NCBI RefSeq assembly: GCF_900475595.1
Contig: NZ_LS483397.1
Coordinates: 777,001 to 841,000 of the forward strand
Length of the DNA stretch: 64,000 nucleotides
Source: Streptococcus uberis
GTDB taxonomy: Bacteria > Bacillota > Bacilli > Lactobacillales > Streptococcaceae
Direction: 5' to 3'
Shown here: piece after piece, positions 29,869 to 38,485 of the stretch
How the letters are laid out: every line of letters begins with the position of its first letter
How positions within the stretch are numbered: position 1 is the first letter of the stretch
Position numbers and translations under genes: made by a program
Notes under the pieces: generated by a model
The model's input: only the letters and a program-made list of their open reading frames with translations
The model's database searches: none
What the model was told of the DNA's origin: nothing

Positions 29869-31971
29869 TTAGTTTTTAGCAGTAATGATAATGTCATCGT
29901 TGATGATGCTAGCTTTTAAGTGTTTTTCCTCAGAATGATCTAAATAGAAATCGGTCATTTTATCACGGATTTCTTGTTCAATGATACGTCTTAATGGTCT
30001 CACACCCATAGTCGGATCATAACCTAAAACCATCAATTTTTCTTTAACCTCATCAGTGACTTCTAGTGTCATTCCCTTTTTGACAATTGTCTTATTAACG
30101 TCTGCTAACATTAAATCCACAATTTCTTTGAGGTCTTCTTTTGCTAGAGATTTAAATTCAATTAAAGCGTTAAAACGGTTGAGAAATTCAGGCCTGAAAT
30201 AAGGTTTCAGTCTATCCATGAGTGTCACCTTAGCATCGTCGGTTTGATTAGGATATCCAAAGCCAGCATTTGATGTTGCAATAATAACTGTGTTTTTAAA
30301 ATTAATGGTATTACCTTGGCCATCTGTTAAACGACCATCATCAAGTACTTGCAAAAGAAGGGTTATAACTTGATCATCAGCTTTTTCAATTTCGTCTAAT
30401 AGAATAATGGCATAAGGATTACGACGGACACGTTCTGTTAAGGTGTTATTGTTATCGTCATATCCAACATAACCAGCAGTGGTCCCAATTAATTTAGAAA
30501 CAGCTGTACGATCACTATATTCTGACATATCTAGCCTAATGATGGCTTCTTTAGAACCAAACATATCTAAGGCTAATTGTTTTGCTAATTCCGTTTTACC
30601 AACACCTGTTGGACCAACAAATAAAAATGAGCCTATTGGTCGGTGACCATCATCAAAACCAGCACGATTACGTCGTATGGCTCTAGCAACAGCTTCAACA
30701 GCTTGATTTTGACCAATCACGTGTTGTTTCAAACGAGAATCCATTTCTTTTAAGCGTTCCAAGTCGCTATTCCCCATTTTTGATACAGGAATACCTGTCA
30801 ACCGTTCAACTGATTGTGCGATATCATTAATGGTTGCAGAGACCCTCTGACCAACTTGATGATCAGACATGTGCTGTTTCAGTTCTTCAATGCGAGTTTT
30901 GGATTTTAAAGCAGCTTCGAAATCTTCAGAGGCAACAGCTTTTTCCTGTTTGACTTTCTCATTTTCCATTTCTTGTTCCAATGCTTTTAGATTGGTCACA
31001 GGATGTTGTGCTGCTAGGTGGGCAGCTGTCATATCCACTAAGTCAATAGCTTTATCTGGCAAACTGCGTTGTGGAATGTATTGGATAGAATAATCAATGG
31101 CAGCTTTCAAGACACTATCGGGTAAGTCAACATTATGATGTTTTTCATAGAGATGACGAAGCCCTAATAGTATGTGGAAGGTATCTTCAGCAGAAGGAGC
31201 ATTAATTTTGACTTCATTGAAACGACGAGCAAGCGCAGCATTTTTAAGAATGGTATTGCGGTATTCGTCTTGAGTTGTTGCACCAATAACAGTCAATTCT
31301 CCGCGAGACAAGGCTGGTTTTAAAATATCAGCCAAGCCTTTTGAACCAGAATCACCTCCTGTTGAACCTGCTCCCAGTATCTGATGAATTTCATCAAAGA
31401 AAAGAATAATATTTCCAGCAGCTTTGACCTCATTGACTAATTGTTGAATGTTTTCCTCAAAGCTTCCACGGTATTGCGTTCCAGCCTCTAAGGAAGAAAT
31501 ATCGATGGAAATAATGTCTTTATTTTTGATAGAAGCTGGGACGTCACCACAAACAATTGCTTGCGCAAGTCCTTCAATAACTGCCGTTTTACCGACTCCG
31601 GCTTCTCCGACAAGAACAGGATTATTCTTGGTACGTCTTGAGAGAATTTCTGCTGTGTCCTGGATTTCCTTGTTTCGACCGATTACAGGATCCAATTCAC
31701 CTTGACGGGCTTGTTCCGTTAGGTTTGTTCCAAGTTTCGTTAATAGATTTCCTTCAGAAGCAGGTTGTTCTTGATGAGAAAGAGGTTGTGGTGCATTTTC
31801 TCCTGGAAACTGACCGCTTTTACGATAGCTATTGAATTGTTCAGGTGTCATTTCTACCCCATTCACGTGGTAGCGTTGTTGGGACTTGTTAAAATTGGAC
31901 ATATCACCCATTAGTTGATTAAAAATATCATCCATTTGTCCAAATGGATCTCTTCCAAAATTGTTTGTCAT
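29869..31971 (-). CDS. clpL: ClpL, HSP100/Clp ATPase
   Basis: This 700-aa two-ATPase-domain chaperone is found in streptococci and lactobacilli. It has Walker A1 [14 protein letters not shown], Walker B1 [14 protein letters not shown], a short middle region (about 330-385), Walker A2 [11 protein letters not shown] and Walker B2 [11 protein letters not shown]. The N-terminal Clp_N repeats are missing; instead there is a Gln/Asn-rich leader, as usual for ClpL. ClpL confers stress tolerance and generally acts without ClpP. Upstream CtsR heptads predict heat and protein-stress induction. Confidence 0.95.
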   Translation of the reverse strand: MTNNFGRDPFGQMDDIFNQLMGDMSNFNKSQQRYHVNGVEMTPEQFNSYRKSGQFPGENAPQPLSHQEQPASEGNLLTKLGTNLTEQARQGELDPVIGRNKEIQDTAEILSRRTKNNPVLVGEAGVGKTAVIEGLAQAIVCGDVPASIKNKDIISIDISSLEAGTQYRGSFEENIQQLVNEVKAAGNIILFFDEIHQILGAGSTGGDSGSKGLADILKPALSRGELTVIGATTQDEYRNTILKNAALARRFNEVKINAPSAEDTFHILLGLRHLYEKHHNVDLPDSVLKAAIDYSIQYIPQRSLPDKAIDLVDMTAAHLAAQHPVTNLKALEQEMENEKVKQEKAVASEDFEAALKSKTRIEELKQHMSDHQVGQRVSATINDIAQSVERLTGIPVSKMGNSDLERLKEMDSRLKQHVIGQNQAVEAVARAIRRNRAGFDDGHRPIGSFLFVGPTGVGKTELAKQLALDMFGSKEAIIRLDMSEYSDRTAVSKLIGTTAGYVGYDDNNNTLTERVRRNPYAIILLDEIEKADDQVITLLLQVLDDGRLTDGQGNTINFKNTVIIATSNAGFGYPNQTDDAKVTLMDRLKPYFRPEFLNRFNALIEFKSLAKEDLKEIVDLMLADVNKTIVKKGMTLEVTDEVKEKLMVLGYDPTMGVRPLRRIIEQEIRDKMTDFYLDHSEEKHLKASIINDDIIITAKN

Positions 31972-32063
31972 AGTTTTTACCTCTTTTTGTTAATAGTTCT
32001 GTTCAGTATTTGAACAGTTAAGGCCTTTTTAATAGATAATGGAATGGTTCTTTCCCCTTAGAC

Positions 32064-32144
32064 TGACCTTTCCTGACCTTATAAAGTAAGTATATACCTT
32101 TGGTCAAAAAAGGTCAAGAAAAAACTGACCTTTTTTGACCTTTT
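32064..32144. promoter_or_regulatory. Cluster of three CtsR operators upstream of clpL
   Basis: Three tandem-heptad pairs match the CtsR pattern RGTCAAA-N3-RGTCAAA: 32064-32080 (minus orientation, slightly degenerate), 32102-32117 (plus orientation) and 32126-32144 (minus orientation). They cover the clpL promoter and lie about 30 bases upstream of the rplJ promoter. Confidence 0.88.
32089..32117 (-). promoter_or_regulatory. clpL promoter embedded in CtsR operators
   Basis: On the minus strand TTGACC (complement of 32112-32117) and TATACT (complement of 32089-32094) are 17 bases apart. The -35 is itself part of a CtsR heptad, so repressor binding would directly block polymerase. Confidence 0.7.
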
Positions 32145-32173
32145 TTAATTTTAAAAAATAACTGATTTATTTG

Positions 32174-32202
32174 TTGACAATTGGGAAGAGATAGAGTATA
32201 CT
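32174..32202 (+). promoter_or_regulatory. rplJL promoter
   Basis: TTGACA (32174-32179) and TATACT (32197-32202) are separated by 17 bases, about 170 bases ahead of rplJ. Confidence 0.85.
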
Positions 32203-32214
32203 AATAAAGGTTTT

Positions 32215-32350
32215 GAAAAAAACTGACCTAAGACAGTAGGGGAGCAATGCTCGTAATATTCCTACCGAGGCACAAAACGTCATTAAAGAAATAACGTATT
32301 TGTACTTTCGTGTCTAGGTTTAGGTGCGTTTTTTTTGTACCTAACCAAAA
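32215..32350 (+). promoter_or_regulatory. Ribosomal protein L10 leader (autoregulatory RNA)
   Basis: The long 5' leader of rplJ has a stem GTAGG/CCTAC (32236-32240 and 32261-32265) enclosing a GAGC/GCTC hairpin, followed by a region ending in a T-rich TTAGGT/ACCTAA hairpin (about 32319-32344). This matches the known L10 leader plan, in which L10(L12)4 binding promotes attenuation of its own operon. Position and structure support the call; exact boundaries are approximate. Confidence 0.75.
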
Positions 32351-32371
32351 AATAATTACGGAGGTAAACTA

Positions 32372-32872
32372 ATGAGTGAAGCAATTATTGCTAAAAAAGC
32401 TGAACAAGTTGATCTAGTTGCTGAAAAAATGAAAGCAGCAGCAAGTATTGTTGTTGTTGATTCACGTGGTCTTACAGTTGGTCAAGATACTGAACTACGT
32501 CGTTCACTTCGTGAAAGTGGCGTTGAGTTCAAAGTTATCAAAAACTCAATCTTGTCACGTGCAGCTGAACAAGCTGGTCTTGGCGACATGAAAGATCTTT
32601 TCGTAGGTCCATCTGCTGTAGCATTTTCAAATGAAGATGTTGTTGCACCTGCAAAAATTATCAACGATTTTGCTAAAACTGCAGACGCTCTTGAAATCAA
32701 AGGTGGAGCAATTGAAGGTGCTGCTTCTTCAAAAGAAGATATCCAAGCACTTGCATCATTGCCAAACCGCGAAGGAATGCTTTCTATGCTCCTTTCAGTA
32801 CTTCAAGCGCCAGTTCGCAACGTTGCATATGCTGTCAAAGCTGTTGCAGAAAGCAAAGAAGACGTCGCTTAA
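32372..32872 (+). CDS. rplJ: 50S ribosomal protein L10
   Basis: This 166-aa protein forms the base of the ribosomal stalk. It begins [20 protein letters not shown] and has [17 protein letters not shown] and [13 protein letters not shown], typical of L10. The C-terminal helix that binds L7/L12 dimers is present. SD GGAGG precedes the ATG. It is co-transcribed with rplL from the upstream promoter and leader. Confidence 0.97.
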   Translation: MSEAIIAKKAEQVDLVAEKMKAAASIVVVDSRGLTVGQDTELRRSLRESGVEFKVIKNSILSRAAEQAGLGDMKDLFVGPSAVAFSNEDVVAPAKIINDFAKTADALEIKGGAIEGAASSKEDIQALASLPNREGMLSMLLSVLQAPVRNVAYAVKAVAESKEDVA

Positions 32873-32937
32873 GTCGACAAAAAGTAGCCTAAGGCTATCA
32901 TTAACAATTTAAAAACAAATATTTGGAGGAAATTACA

Positions 32938-33303
32938 ATGGCATTGAACATTGAAAACATTATTGCTGAAATTAAAGAAGCTTCAATCCTTGAGCTTAAC
33001 GATCTTGTAAAAGCTATCGAAGAAGAATTTGGTGTAACTGCTGCTGCACCTGTAGCTGCTGTAGCTGCTGGTGGTGCTGAAGAAGCAACTAAAGATTCAT
33101 TCGACGTTGAATTAACAGCTGCTGGCGACAAAAAAGTTGGCGTTATCAAAGCTGTTCGTGAAATCACAGGACTTGGTCTTAAAGAAGCTAAAGGTCTTGT
33201 TGACGGTGCACCTGCTAACATCAAAGAAGGTGTTGCTGCAGCAGAAGCTGAAGAAATCAAAGCTAAACTTGAAGAAGCTGGAGCTACAATCACTCTTAAA
33301 TAA
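32938..33303 (+). CDS. rplL: 50S ribosomal protein L7/L12
   Basis: This 121-aa stalk protein recruits translation factors. ATG 32938 follows GGAGG at 32925-32929. It has the N-terminal dimerisation segment, an Ala-rich hinge ([12 protein letters not shown]) and the C-terminal factor-binding domain (EKKVGVIK-type [22 protein letters not shown]). Its last codons and stop are part of the left att sequence of the island that follows. Integration there preserves the full protein but separates the gene from its own terminator. Confidence 0.97.
   Translation: MALNIENIIAEIKEASILELNDLVKAIEEEFGVTAAAPVAAVAAGGAEEATKDSFDVELTAAGDKKVGVIKAVREITGLGLKEAKGLVDGAPANIKEGVAAAEAEEIKAKLEEAGATITLK
33290..33303 (+). 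repeat. attL core at the rplL 3' end
   Basis: TCACTCTTAAATAA contains the last sense codons and stop codon of rplL and matches 13 of 14 bases of the right-hand copy. Confidence 0.85.
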
Positions 33304-33401
33304 GAAGCACATAGCAATTTGAGAGCGGAAACCCGATTTACCAGTCTTTTAGAGCTTATAGCGATTTAGAGAAACTGATAAATTGATTTGGTTTCCTGCC
33401 C

Positions 33402-33436
33402 AAAATCCTGCCAAAAAAACTTTGGCAGGATTTTTG
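33402..33436 (+). terminator. Island-borne terminator now serving rplJL
   Basis: AAAATCCTGCCAAA pairs perfectly with TTTGGCAGGATTTT, followed by T residues. It lies 100 bases inside the left end, where transcription from rplL would first meet a terminator. An imperfect inverted repeat (GGAAACC at 33327-33333 with GGTTTCC near 33391) precedes it. Confidence 0.85.
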
Positions 33437-33509
33437 TTTTTATATAAATAAACTGTGCAAAGTTGCTATTTCTTAAACATTCTTATTACTAGGAATATAT
33501 TTTTATGTG

Positions 33510-33547
33510 AGCGAGAACATTTTAATAAGTGTTCTCGCTTTTTTTAT
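33510..33547 (+). terminator. Hairpin with T tract ahead of the first island gene
   Basis: AGCGAGAACA and TGTTCTCGCT form a perfect 10-bp stem with a 10-base loop and a T tract, just before the SD of the 57-aa gene. It could terminate inward read-through or attenuate the small-ORF/repA unit. Confidence 0.7.
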
Positions 33548-33563
33548 TTTCAGGAGGAAAATC

Positions 33564-33737
33564 ATGCAAAAGAATGAACAGTCATCACGACAAATTGTGA
33601 TGTGTCATCTCATGGCTATCATGCGAATCGATATTGAGAAAGCGACATGGATAGTTGGTGAGATGGAAGATTCTGGCTTAATCCAGTTTGATGACATGGG
33701 GAATGTTGGTCTGTTAGTGTTGGAGGGACAATCATGA
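33564..33737 (+). CDS. Small ICE-type protein upstream of the replication initiator
   Basis: This 57-aa protein begins MQKNEQSSRQIVMCHLMAIM behind a strong AGGAGG-type SD (33552-33557). It is Met-rich, predicted helical and soluble, and ends NVGLLVLEGQS. I do not recognise a named family, though the arrangement (small ORF overlapping a RepA_N-type gene) is common at the left ends of streptococcal ICEs. Its stop overlaps the start of the next gene (ATGA), suggesting a coupled role in replication control; that role is inference. Confidence 0.65.
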   Translation: MQKNEQSSRQIVMCHLMAIMRIDIEKATWIVGEMEDSGLIQFDDMGNVGLLVLEGQS

Positions 33738-34558
33738 AACGTATTACCGCAAATCACTATCAAACGTCAGAGCGTTACTATAAGCTCCCAAAACTCTTGT
33801 TTGAGTGTGAGCGCTACAAAGACATGAAACTTGAGGTTAAGGTTGCTTATGCTGTTCTAAAAGATCGCTTGGAATTGTCATTAAGTCGAGGGTGGATAGA
33901 TGAAGATGGAGCTATTTATCTGGTCTATTCCAACTCAAAACTCATGGCATTGCTTGGCTGTTCCAAGTCAAAATTACTGACGATTAAGAAAACCTTACGA
34001 GAGTATGGTTTGATTGATGAAGTCCAACAGTCTTCCAGTGAAAAAGGACGAATGGCTAATAAGATTTACTTAGGGGAGTTGGAACATGAACCTACCCCAG
34101 TCTCAAATTCAGACGGGGGTAGTGTTCAAAAAATACCAGGGGGGTATCAAAATCAGCTGGGGCCCGTCTTAAATTCAGCCACTAGTGAGACTGAAGTTAG
34201 TGAGACTGATATGAGTGAAACTAAAGGGAGTGAGTCAGTCATTGAGGACGAGGAGGAGAAAGAAAGTCTAACAAGTAAGAAAAGTGACAATGACAATTTT
34301 CAACGTAAAGTAGACCGAGTCACAAGATACGACAAAGATTACATTTGGGGTTTGGTTCATGACCAGTTGAGACAAGTCGGTCTTTCACAGGCTGCTAGTG
34401 ATTATGCCATGATCTATTTTGATCATCGTTATCAGTACGCTTTAGAGAATATGAGGTTTGCGGACAGGGCAGAAACGATAGCGGAATACGTCTTTAATGG
34501 TGTTTTATCCGAATGGACCAAGGTCCAACGCTTAAAAGAACTAAAAGGGGGTGAGTAA
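33734..34558 (+). CDS. Replication initiator protein A, RepA_N type
   Basis: This 274-aa protein has the N-terminal RepA_N pattern: YQTSERYYKLPKLLFECERY, then MKLEVKVAYAVLKDRLELS and a winged-helix region with LMALLGCSKSKLLTIKKTL. A low-complexity Glu/Ser/Thr linker (about 150-190) precedes a C-terminal helical segment (about 200-265) typical of ICE and plasmid initiators. Such proteins let excised ICEs replicate as circles. It is coupled to the preceding 57-aa gene and followed by a 31-aa ORF one base later. Confidence 0.82.
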   Translation: MKRITANHYQTSERYYKLPKLLFECERYKDMKLEVKVAYAVLKDRLELSLSRGWIDEDGAIYLVYSNSKLMALLGCSKSKLLTIKKTLREYGLIDEVQQSSSEKGRMANKIYLGELEHEPTPVSNSDGGSVQKIPGGYQNQLGPVLNSATSETEVSETDMSETKGSESVIEDEEEKESLTSKKSDNDNFQRKVDRVTRYDKDYIWGLVHDQLRQVGLSQAASDYAMIYFDHRYQYALENMRFADRAETIAEYVFNGVLSEWTKVQRLKELKGGE

Positions 34559-34559
34559 G

Positions 34560-34655
34560 ATGTTTTGGTGGATATTATTAGGTATTTGGGGATTAGGAAT
34601 GATTTGGTTCATTTTTGAACTTATCACTGCCCCAGAAATGGAAGATCATTGTTAA
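34560..34655 (+). CDS. 31-residue single-span membrane peptide
   Basis: The ORF reads ATG to TAA and encodes a peptide starting MFWWILLGIWGLGMIWFIFE and ending in an acidic tail (MEDHC). It is one Trp-rich transmembrane helix with a short polar C-terminus. It starts one base after the repA-like stop with a GGGGTGAG-type SD inside repA. Function is unknown; the coding call rests on position, SD and composition. It is too small for most automated annotation. Confidence 0.55.
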   Translation: MFWWILLGIWGLGMIWFIFELITAPEMEDHC

Positions 34656-34715
34656 GAAAGGACGTTACGCAAGAAGTAAGGTCCTTTTTAATTTTGTCAG
34701 AAAGGAATGAGAGAC

Positions 34716-36338
34716 ATGAAGTTTTTAGATTTGTTTGCAGGAATTGGAGGCTTTCGACTGGGGTTAACTCGTCAGGGCCATGAGTGTATTGGCTTTTGTG
34801 AGATTGACAAGTTTGCGAGGAAATCTTACAAGGCTATCTATGAGACCAAAGGAGAAATAGAATTTCATGATATTAGACAAGTCACAGATCAGGACTTTAG
34901 ACAACTTAGAGGGCAAGTGGACATCATCTGTGGGGGATTCCCTTGCCAGGCATTTTCACTCGCAGGCAGACGATTGGGATTTGAGGATACTAGGGGAACT
35001 TTGTTCTTCGAGATTGCTCGAGCGGCCAAACAGATCCAACCACGTTTTTTATTCCTCGAAAATGTCAAGGGGTTACTCAGTCACGACAAGGGAGAGACAT
35101 TTCGAACAATCCTCACCACATTGGATGAGTTGGGGTATGATGTCGAATGGCAGGTGCTTAACAGTAAAGATTTCCAAGTACCGCAAAACCGTGAAAGAAT
35201 TTTTATTATCGGACATTCTAGAAGATACCGTCCCCGATTCCTATTTCCTCTCAGAGGAGAAAACAGCTCAGCTAGTCTTGAACGATTAGGTAATGTTAAT
35301 CCGTCAGGCAAAGGAATGAATGGAGAAGTCTATTTATCACGTGGGATAGCACCAACCTTAACAAGAGGAAAAGGTGAGGGAACTAAAATTGCCATTCCTG
35401 TTTTAACTCCTGATAGGCTAGAAAAATGCCAACATGGGAGACGCTTTAAACGGAACGATGATCCAATGTTTACTTTAACTAGCCAAGATCGGCATGGTGT
35501 AGTTGTCGCAGGAACTTTACCAACTTCTTTTATCCAAACTGGACGAGTTTATGATCTTTCAGGGCTTTCTCCAACGTTGACCACGATGCAAGGAGGGGAT
35601 AAAGTTCCTAAGATTCTCTGTCGTGAAGAAGCGCCACATTTGAAAATTAGGGAAGCGACCAAACTAGGCTATGCCAAGGCAATAGTGGGAGATTCTGTCA
35701 ATCTTGCTTACCCAGAGTCTACCAAACGCAGAGGACGAGTGGGAAAGGGGATTTCAAATACTTTAACCACTTCTGACAATATGGGAGTGGTTGTTGCTGC
35801 TTTGGAATACCGTAAGGACAAGTGGTATGAAGTGACTGGAATAATCCTAGATGGAAAACTGTATCGGTTGAGAATCAGACGCCTAACACCTAGAGAATGT
35901 TTTAGACTTCAGGGGTTTCCTGATTGGGCTTACGACAGAGCGGAGAGGGTATCCAGTAAAAGCCAGTTGTATAAACAAGCAGGCAATAGCGTAACCGTCA
36001 CCGTTATCGAGGCCATTGCTAGAGAATTTAGAAAGATTGAAGAGGAAGAAAAACAAGAAAAAATCGCCACCTTGAACAAGATGGCGGAAGTGCTTATCAA
36101 TCTAAAGAGTGATGATCCGAATAGTCGAAAATTAGCAAGGTATGATTTTTCAAAACTGAATATGACAGAATCAATTTCAATAGAACAAGTGAATAAAGAG
36201 ATTGTCATGGTTCAACAGGATTTCAAACTTTATGTGAATGACTATGAGAAGAGTACAAAAAGACTGGAAAAATTTCTAAAAATCCTGAATTTTGATAACG
36301 GAGTTGACAAGCAGTTTGATGAGGAGATTTCGTTATAG
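34716..36338 (+). CDS. Orphan C5-cytosine DNA methyltransferase with repeat-rich recognition region
   Basis: This 540-aa enzyme methylates cytosine in DNA. It has motif I FLDLFAGIGGFRLGL (3-17), catalytic motif IV GGFPCQAFS (73-81), motif VI ENVKG (115), motif VIII QVPQNRERIFIIG (154-166), and motifs IX/X with TPRECFRLQGFPD and QAGNSV (421-426). Between VIII and IX are four short TLT repeats (PTLTR, FTLTS, PTLTT, NTLTT at about 213, 252, 286, 349). About 100 charged residues follow motif X, longer than usual. ATG 34716 fits AAAGGA at 34701-34706; an earlier ATG is too close. No restriction partner is nearby; protection of the element from host restriction is a likely role. Confidence 0.92.
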   Translation: MKFLDLFAGIGGFRLGLTRQGHECIGFCEIDKFARKSYKAIYETKGEIEFHDIRQVTDQDFRQLRGQVDIICGGFPCQAFSLAGRRLGFEDTRGTLFFEIARAAKQIQPRFLFLENVKGLLSHDKGETFRTILTTLDELGYDVEWQVLNSKDFQVPQNRERIFIIGHSRRYRPRFLFPLRGENSSASLERLGNVNPSGKGMNGEVYLSRGIAPTLTRGKGEGTKIAIPVLTPDRLEKCQHGRRFKRNDDPMFTLTSQDRHGVVVAGTLPTSFIQTGRVYDLSGLSPTLTTMQGGDKVPKILCREEAPHLKIREATKLGYAKAIVGDSVNLAYPESTKRRGRVGKGISNTLTTSDNMGVVVAALEYRKDKWYEVTGIILDGKLYRLRIRRLTPRECFRLQGFPDWAYDRAERVSSKSQLYKQAGNSVTVTVIEAIAREFRKIEEEEKQEKIATLNKMAEVLINLKSDDPNSRKLARYDFSKLNMTESISIEQVNKEIVMVQQDFKLYVNDYEKSTKRLEKFLKILNFDNGVDKQFDEEISL

Positions 36339-36444
36339 TATAAAGATATTCAAGATTTATTAGAAGCAAGCGCTTAATATTCATATTTTGACTTAATTGT
36401 TCACACCTTAATAAGAAAATAGTAATAATAATTTATCTATGAGT

Positions 36445-36461
36445 TTTGTTTAAAAAACAAA
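36445..36461. promoter_or_regulatory. Candidate LacR operator upstream of lacR
   Basis: TTTGTTT-AAA-AAACAAA is a 17-bp inverted repeat just upstream of the lacR -35. The motif AAACAAACAAAA, which overlaps it, recurs near the lacA and lacT promoters. Confidence 0.5.
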
Positions 36462-36470
36462 CAAAAAATG

Positions 36471-36499
36471 TTGAATAATGTTTAAGGAAGAGATATAAT
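36471..36499 (+). promoter_or_regulatory. lacR promoter
   Basis: TTGAAT (36471-36476) and TATAAT (36494-36499) are separated by 17 bases and followed by AAAGGAGG before the ATG at 36520. Confidence 0.75.
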
Positions 36500-36519
36500 A
36501 AAATAAAGGAGGCTGTAAA

Positions 36520-37275
36520 ATGAATAAATTTCAACGTTTAGAAGAGATTACGAAATTAGTTAACAAAAAAGGGACTGTTCGTATTTCTGAAATTATGGAA
36601 TCTTTTGGTGTAACAGATATGACCGTTCGTAGAGACTTAATCGAACTGGAAGAACAAGGTTTGCTAAAAAAAATTCATGGTGGAGCAAGAAGTAATTCAG
36701 CTTTCCAATACCGAGAGATTTCACATAAAGAAAAACATACATTAAATATAGAAGAAAAACGCCATATTGCTAAATTAGCCGCAAATATCATTGAAGAAGG
36801 GGATACTATCTTTTTAGGTCCTGGTACTACGGTTGAGAGTTTTGCAGAAGAAATCAATAATCAACGATTGAGTGTCGTAACAAACTGTTTGCCTGTATTT
36901 AATATCTTACTTAAGAAAAAATCAGAGACATTTAAAGTTTTTCTCTTAGGAGGTGAGATGCGGCAGGTCACGGAATCATTTGTAGGAGAAGTGACAAATA
37001 CAAGTCTAGAAAAAATGCACTTTAGTAAAATGTTTTTTAGTGCAAATGGTAATCGTGAAGATGATGTTATGACTTCAACAGTTGAAGAGGCTTATACCCA
37101 ACGTTTAGCGATTAGCCGATCGGTTGAACAATATCTTCTGCTGGATAGTTCAAAAATAGGAAAAGAGGATTTTTCAGTCTTTTGCCAACTTTCACAGTTA
37201 ACAGCTGTTATAACCGATAAAAAAGACGAGGAAAAGGTCAGTCAACTCGCGAAATGGACGGAAATAATTAATTAA
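36520..37275 (+). CDS. lacR: Lactose operon repressor, DeoR family
   Basis: This 251-aa repressor has an N-terminal DeoR helix-turn-helix ([47 protein letters not shown]) and a C-terminal effector domain ([26 protein letters not shown]). LacR is known to respond to tagatose-6-phosphate. It has its own promoter with an operator-like repeat and its own terminator, so it is probably autoregulated and transcribed separately from lacABCD. It marks the left edge of the lac cargo, 181 bases after the methyltransferase gene. Confidence 0.93.
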   Translation: MNKFQRLEEITKLVNKKGTVRISEIMESFGVTDMTVRRDLIELEEQGLLKKIHGGARSNSAFQYREISHKEKHTLNIEEKRHIAKLAANIIEEGDTIFLGPGTTVESFAEEINNQRLSVVTNCLPVFNILLKKKSETFKVFLLGGEMRQVTESFVGEVTNTSLEKMHFSKMFFSANGNREDDVMTSTVEEAYTQRLAISRSVEQYLLLDSSKIGKEDFSVFCQLSQLTAVITDKKDEEKVSQLAKWTEIIN

Positions 37276-37302
37276 CAAGGCTTAAATTCTTGCCAGGCAA
37301 AA

Positions 37303-37318
37303 ATAATGTTAACATTAT
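37303..37318. repeat. Perfect 16-bp palindrome between lacR and lacA
   Basis: ATAATGTTAACATTAT is perfectly self-complementary. It lies between the lacR stop and terminator. It could be a regulator site or a small RNA structure. Confidence 0.6.
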
Positions 37319-37350
37319 CGTCTTCGCAGCTAGTTTGGTCATGATTTAAA

Positions 37351-37381
37351 AGAACATTCTATGATAGATGTTCTTTTTTTT
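37351..37381 (+). terminator. lacR terminator
   Basis: AAGAACAT and ATGTTCTT form a stem followed by a run of T, between lacR and the lacA promoter. Confidence 0.85.
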
Positions 37382-37384
37382 AGA

Positions 37385-37423
37385 AACAAACAAACAAAAA
37401 ATAAACAAAAAATAAACAAAAAT
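37385..37423 (+). promoter_or_regulatory. Phased A-tracts and operator-like repeats upstream of the lacA promoter
   Basis: Two exact 11-bp direct repeats (AAAAAATAAAC at 37396-37406 and 37407-37417) follow an AAACAAACAAAC stretch and end just before the -35. The 11-base period is about one helical turn. They may be LacR binding sites, a curved or UP-like element, or both. Confidence 0.55.
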
Positions 37424-37425
37424 GG

Positions 37426-37454
37426 TTGACAAGATGTTTTTTAATGTTTATAAT
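37426..37454 (+). promoter_or_regulatory. lacABCD promoter
   Basis: TTGACA (37426-37431) and TATAAT (37449-37454) are perfect hexamers with a 17-base spacer. CAAACAAAAC just downstream is a further operator-like element. Confidence 0.88.
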
Positions 37455-37501
37455 ATAATTGTAAATCAAACAAAACAACATTTTTAAACAGGAGAAAACA
37501 G

Positions 37502-37927
37502 ATGACAGTTATTATTGGTGCTGATAAAGCAGGCTTAGAATTGAAAGAAATCGTTAAATCTTATTTGGTAGAACTTGGTCATGATGTCCAAGATGTTTCT
37601 GCTGAAGGACGTGATTTTGTTGATACAACACTAGCAGTAGCTAAAGAAGTAACTGCTAACGATGTTAACCTAGGAATCGTAATTGATGCATACGGTGTTG
37701 GCTCATTTATGACGGCTACTAAAATTAAAGGCATGATTGCTGCTGAAGTCTCAGATGAACGTTCAGCTTATATGACCCGTGGGCACAATAATTCTCGCAT
37801 TATTACAATGGGGTCTGAAATTGTTGGTCCTGGCGTTGCAAAAAACATTGCTAAAGGATTTGTCGAAGGTGAGTATGACGGTGGTCGTCACCAAATCCGT
37901 GTCGACATGCTTAACAAAATGTGCTAA
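37502..37927 (+). CDS. lacA: Galactose-6-phosphate isomerase subunit LacA
   Basis: This 141-aa subunit of the LacAB enzyme converts galactose 6-phosphate to tagatose 6-phosphate. It belongs to the RpiB/LacA/LacB family: [18 protein letters not shown], then [18 protein letters not shown] and [17 protein letters not shown]. In LacA the catalytic Cys seen in RpiB/LacB is absent, as expected because LacB supplies it. It is the first structural gene of the lac operon, with SD AGGAG. Confidence 0.95.
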   Translation: MTVIIGADKAGLELKEIVKSYLVELGHDVQDVSAEGRDFVDTTLAVAKEVTANDVNLGIVIDAYGVGSFMTATKIKGMIAAEVSDERSAYMTRGHNNSRIITMGSEIVGPGVAKNIAKGFVEGEYDGGRHQIRVDMLNKMC

Positions 37928-37959
37928 TAAAAAATAATATAATCAAGAGGTAAAATAAG

Positions 37960-38475
37960 ATGAAAATTGCTGTTGGCTGTGACCATATTGTAACAAACGA
38001 TAAAATTGCTGTTGTTGACTACTTGAAGACTCAAGGTTATGAAGTCATTGATTGTGGAACCTATGACAATGTTCGGACTCACTATCCAATTTTTGGAAAA
38101 AAAGTGGGTGAAGCTGTTGCGAGTGGTGAAGCAGATTTAGGTGTTTGTATCTGTGGAACTGGCGTCGGAATCAATAATGCTGTAAACAAGGTGCCAGGAA
38201 TTCGTTCAGCTTTAGTCCGAGATATGACTTCTGCAATCTACGCTAAAGAAGAGTTGAATGCTAATGTAATTGGTTTTGGTGGTAAAATCACTGGTGGCTT
38301 ATTAATGACGGATATTATTGAAGCATTTATCCATACAGAATATAAACCAACTGAAGAAAACAAAGCGTTGATTGAAAAAATTGCAAAAGTTGAAAGTTTG
38401 AATCAAGGACAAGCTGATCCGCATTTCTTCGATGAGTTTTTAGAAAAATGGGATCGCGGAGAATACCACGACTAA
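37960..38475 (+). CDS. lacB: Galactose-6-phosphate isomerase subunit LacB
   Basis: This 171-aa partner of LacA has [18 protein letters not shown], the substrate-binding segment [13 protein letters not shown], and the active-site loop [18 protein letters not shown] containing the catalytic Cys. Length is normal. It is 32 bases after lacA and 10 bases before lacC. Confidence 0.96.
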   Translation: MKIAVGCDHIVTNDKIAVVDYLKTQGYEVIDCGTYDNVRTHYPIFGKKVGEAVASGEADLGVCICGTGVGINNAVNKVPGIRSALVRDMTSAIYAKEELNANVIGFGGKITGGLLMTDIIEAFIHTEYKPTEENKALIEKIAKVESLNQGQADPHFFDEFLEKWDRGEYHD

Positions 38476-38485
38476 GAGGTGAATC

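Noticed and set aside
33137..33322. Lys/Leu-rich open frame overlapping rplL and attL
   Set aside because: It is a shifted frame of rplL with biased composition and no initiation signal.
36358..36378. Possible CcpA cre site near GCAAGCGCTTAA before lacR
   Set aside because: It keeps the central CG and several symmetric bases but fails the cre consensus at four outer positions.
37385..37423. CRISPR-like short repeats upstream of lacA
   Set aside because: The 11-base repeats are directly adjacent with no spacers, A-rich, and next to a promoter; they fit operator or bent DNA.
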